From JAAYXU01 sp050942555 (lineage in GTDB: Bacteria; Bacillota; Clostridia; Christensenellales; UMGS416), in NCBI GenBank assembly GCA_050942555.1, contig JBMNNN010000125.1:1-6372 (forward strand): a stretch of 6,372 nt of DNA. Reading direction: 5' to 3'. The first letter of the stretch is position 1; each line of letters opens with the position of its first letter. A program made the position numbers and the translations under genes. The notes beneath the pieces are model-generated. The model worked only from the letters and a program-made list of their open reading frames with translations. It was not told the origin of the DNA and did not search any database. Positions 6,006-6,372 of this stretch are shown piece after piece.

Positions 6006-6029
6006 GGGTCCGGAATAGGGTCCGGAATA
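6006..6029. repeat. 12-bp perfect tandem duplication
   Basis: The unit GGGTCCGGAATA occurs twice back to back (6006-6017 and 6018-6029), each copy containing the palindrome TCCGGA. It lies between the divergent sigH and tRNA-tuf promoters, about 90 bp upstream of the latter. It may be a replication-slippage product or paired binding sites; nothing identifies a binding protein. Confidence 0.75.
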
Positions 6030-6117
6030 AAAAGAAGCGCTTTGGCAACAAAGAGATAGAGGGACGGAGCATCGACCGGAAAAGCGCGGATCTTATTGAT
6101 TTTTGGGTTGAAACCGG

Positions 6118-6146
6118 TTGACAGCCCGCCCGTCTCCATGTAGAAT
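6118..6146 (+). promoter_or_regulatory. SigA promoter for tRNA-Gly and tuf
   Basis: The -35 TTGACA (6118-6123) and -10 TAGAAT (6141-6146) are separated by 17 bp. The predicted start near 6152-6154 is only about 10 nt before the mature tRNA 5' end, which suits a stable-RNA promoter. No other promoter is visible between the tRNA and tuf. A 6-bp direct repeat GGTTGA (6106-6111 and 6116-6121) overlaps the -35 box. Confidence 0.85.
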
Positions 6147-6162
6147 ATAGAAAGCTAAATGC

Positions 6163-6236
6163 GCGGGTGTAACTCAATGGTAGAGTGCCAGCTTCCCAAG
6201 CTGGTTACGTGGGTTCGATTCCCATCACCCGCTCCA
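6163..6236 (+). tRNA. tRNA-Gly, anticodon CCC
   Basis: A complete 74-nt tRNA folds by eye. The acceptor GCGGGTG (6163-6169) pairs with CACCCGC (6226-6232). The D stem is ACTC/GAGT (6172-6175, 6183-6186). The anticodon stem CCAGC/GCTGG closes the loop TTCCCAA with anticodon CCC at 6195-6197. The T stem is GTGGG/CCCAT with loop TTCGATT. The variable loop is 4 nt. The discriminator is T (6233), as usual for bacterial glycine tRNAs, and CCA (6234-6236) is encoded. It reads GGG codons. It is probably co-transcribed with tuf, 34 nt downstream, and released by RNase P. Confidence 0.96.
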
Positions 6237-6270
6237 GTCTGCCGGACAATACGAAGGAGGAGCCCCGGAT

Positions 6271-6372
6271 ATGGCCAAAGAGAAATTTGAAAGAACAAAG
6301 CCCCACGTCAACGTGGGAACGATCGGACACGTGGACCACGGCAAGACCACGCTGACGGCGGCGATCACGATG
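6271..6372 (+). CDS. tuf: Elongation factor Tu, N-terminal part (3' end outside window)
   Basis: EF-Tu is the GTPase that delivers aminoacyl-tRNA to the ribosome. The 34 visible codons give the nearly invariant start [20 protein letters not shown] and the complete G1/P-loop GHVDHGKT (residues 19-26). The frame runs off the window end, with most of the usual 400 or so residues missing. The ribosome binding site AAGGAGG (6254-6260) lies 10 nt before the ATG. No terminator or promoter is visible in the 34 nt after the tRNA, so tuf seems to share the promoter at 6118-6146, as E. coli tufB does with its upstream tRNA genes. Confidence 0.98.

Larger units (their letters stand above)
5922..6117. other. 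Divergent intergenic region between sigH and tRNA-tuf promoters
   Basis: About 196 bases lie between the two outward-facing promoters, with no convincing gene on either strand. They contain the plus-strand terminator-like hairpin at 5954-5980, the 12-bp tandem duplication at 6006-6029 and a small stem CTTTG-GCAA-CAAAG (6040-6053) with a GNRA-type loop. The bases just upstream of the tRNA promoter are A/T-rich (TTATTGATTTTT, 6093-6104) and could aid promoter strength. Confidence 0.5.

Noticed and set aside
5845..6177. N-terminal extension of SigH to 6177
   Set aside because: It would cover the sigH promoter and the tRNA-tuf promoter and overlap the tRNA; known SigH proteins are about 210-220 residues, matching the start at 5844.
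1..6372. CRISPR array, insertion sequence, prophage or attachment site
   Set aside because: I see no regularly spaced repeats, transposase-like frame, terminal inverted repeats or repeat of the tRNA 3' end; the gene content is chromosomal housekeeping.

Overview
The window reads as chromosomal DNA of a fairly GC-rich, Gram-positive endospore-lineage bacterium, most likely a member of the Clostridia. The reasons are a clear SigH (Spo0H) sporulation/stationary-phase sigma factor, strong AGGAGG-type ribosome binding sites, near-consensus SigA promoters (TTGACA-17-TATAAT), the linked DUF177-rpmF pair, and a tRNA-Gly with U73 and an encoded CCA just ahead of tuf. I cannot name the genus from sequence alone.

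Layout. (1) Positions 2-2424: the tldD-tldE (pmbA) protease pair. tldD lacks its N-terminus at the window edge, and the two genes overlap by an ATGA stop/start. (2) Positions 2479-3260: a perfect-consensus promoter drives a DUF177/YceD protein and ribosomal protein L32 (rpmF). (3) Positions 3364-5036: a second strong promoter is followed by a leader of about 275 nt. It holds an 8-codon leader peptide (MTCMVIAS) with an excellent ribosome binding site, several hairpins and mutually exclusive antiterminator/terminator pairings. Then comes a 448-aa protein made of two different GNAT acetyltransferase domains and a C-terminal helix-hairpin-helix-like tail. (4) Positions 5037-5193: a short convergent intergenic stretch with a candidate bidirectional terminator. 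(5) Positions 5194-5921, minus strand: sigH and its own SigA-type promoter. (6) Positions 5922-6372: a divergent intergenic region with a plus-strand terminator-like hairpin and a 12-bp tandem duplication, then a promoter, tRNA-Gly(CCC) and the first 34 codons of tuf (EF-Tu), apparently in one transcript.

Most of the window is housekeeping: L32, EF-Tu, tRNA and SigH for gene expression, and TldD/E for peptide processing. The part that stands out is the GNAT locus. Promoter, tiny translated leader, antiterminator/terminator switch and modifying enzyme are arranged like the ribosome-stalling attenuators that control antibiotic-resistance genes in Firmicutes. That would make the double acetyltransferase a candidate inducible resistance or translation-stress gene. 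The RNA pairings are read directly from the sequence; the inducer and the enzyme's substrate are unknown.
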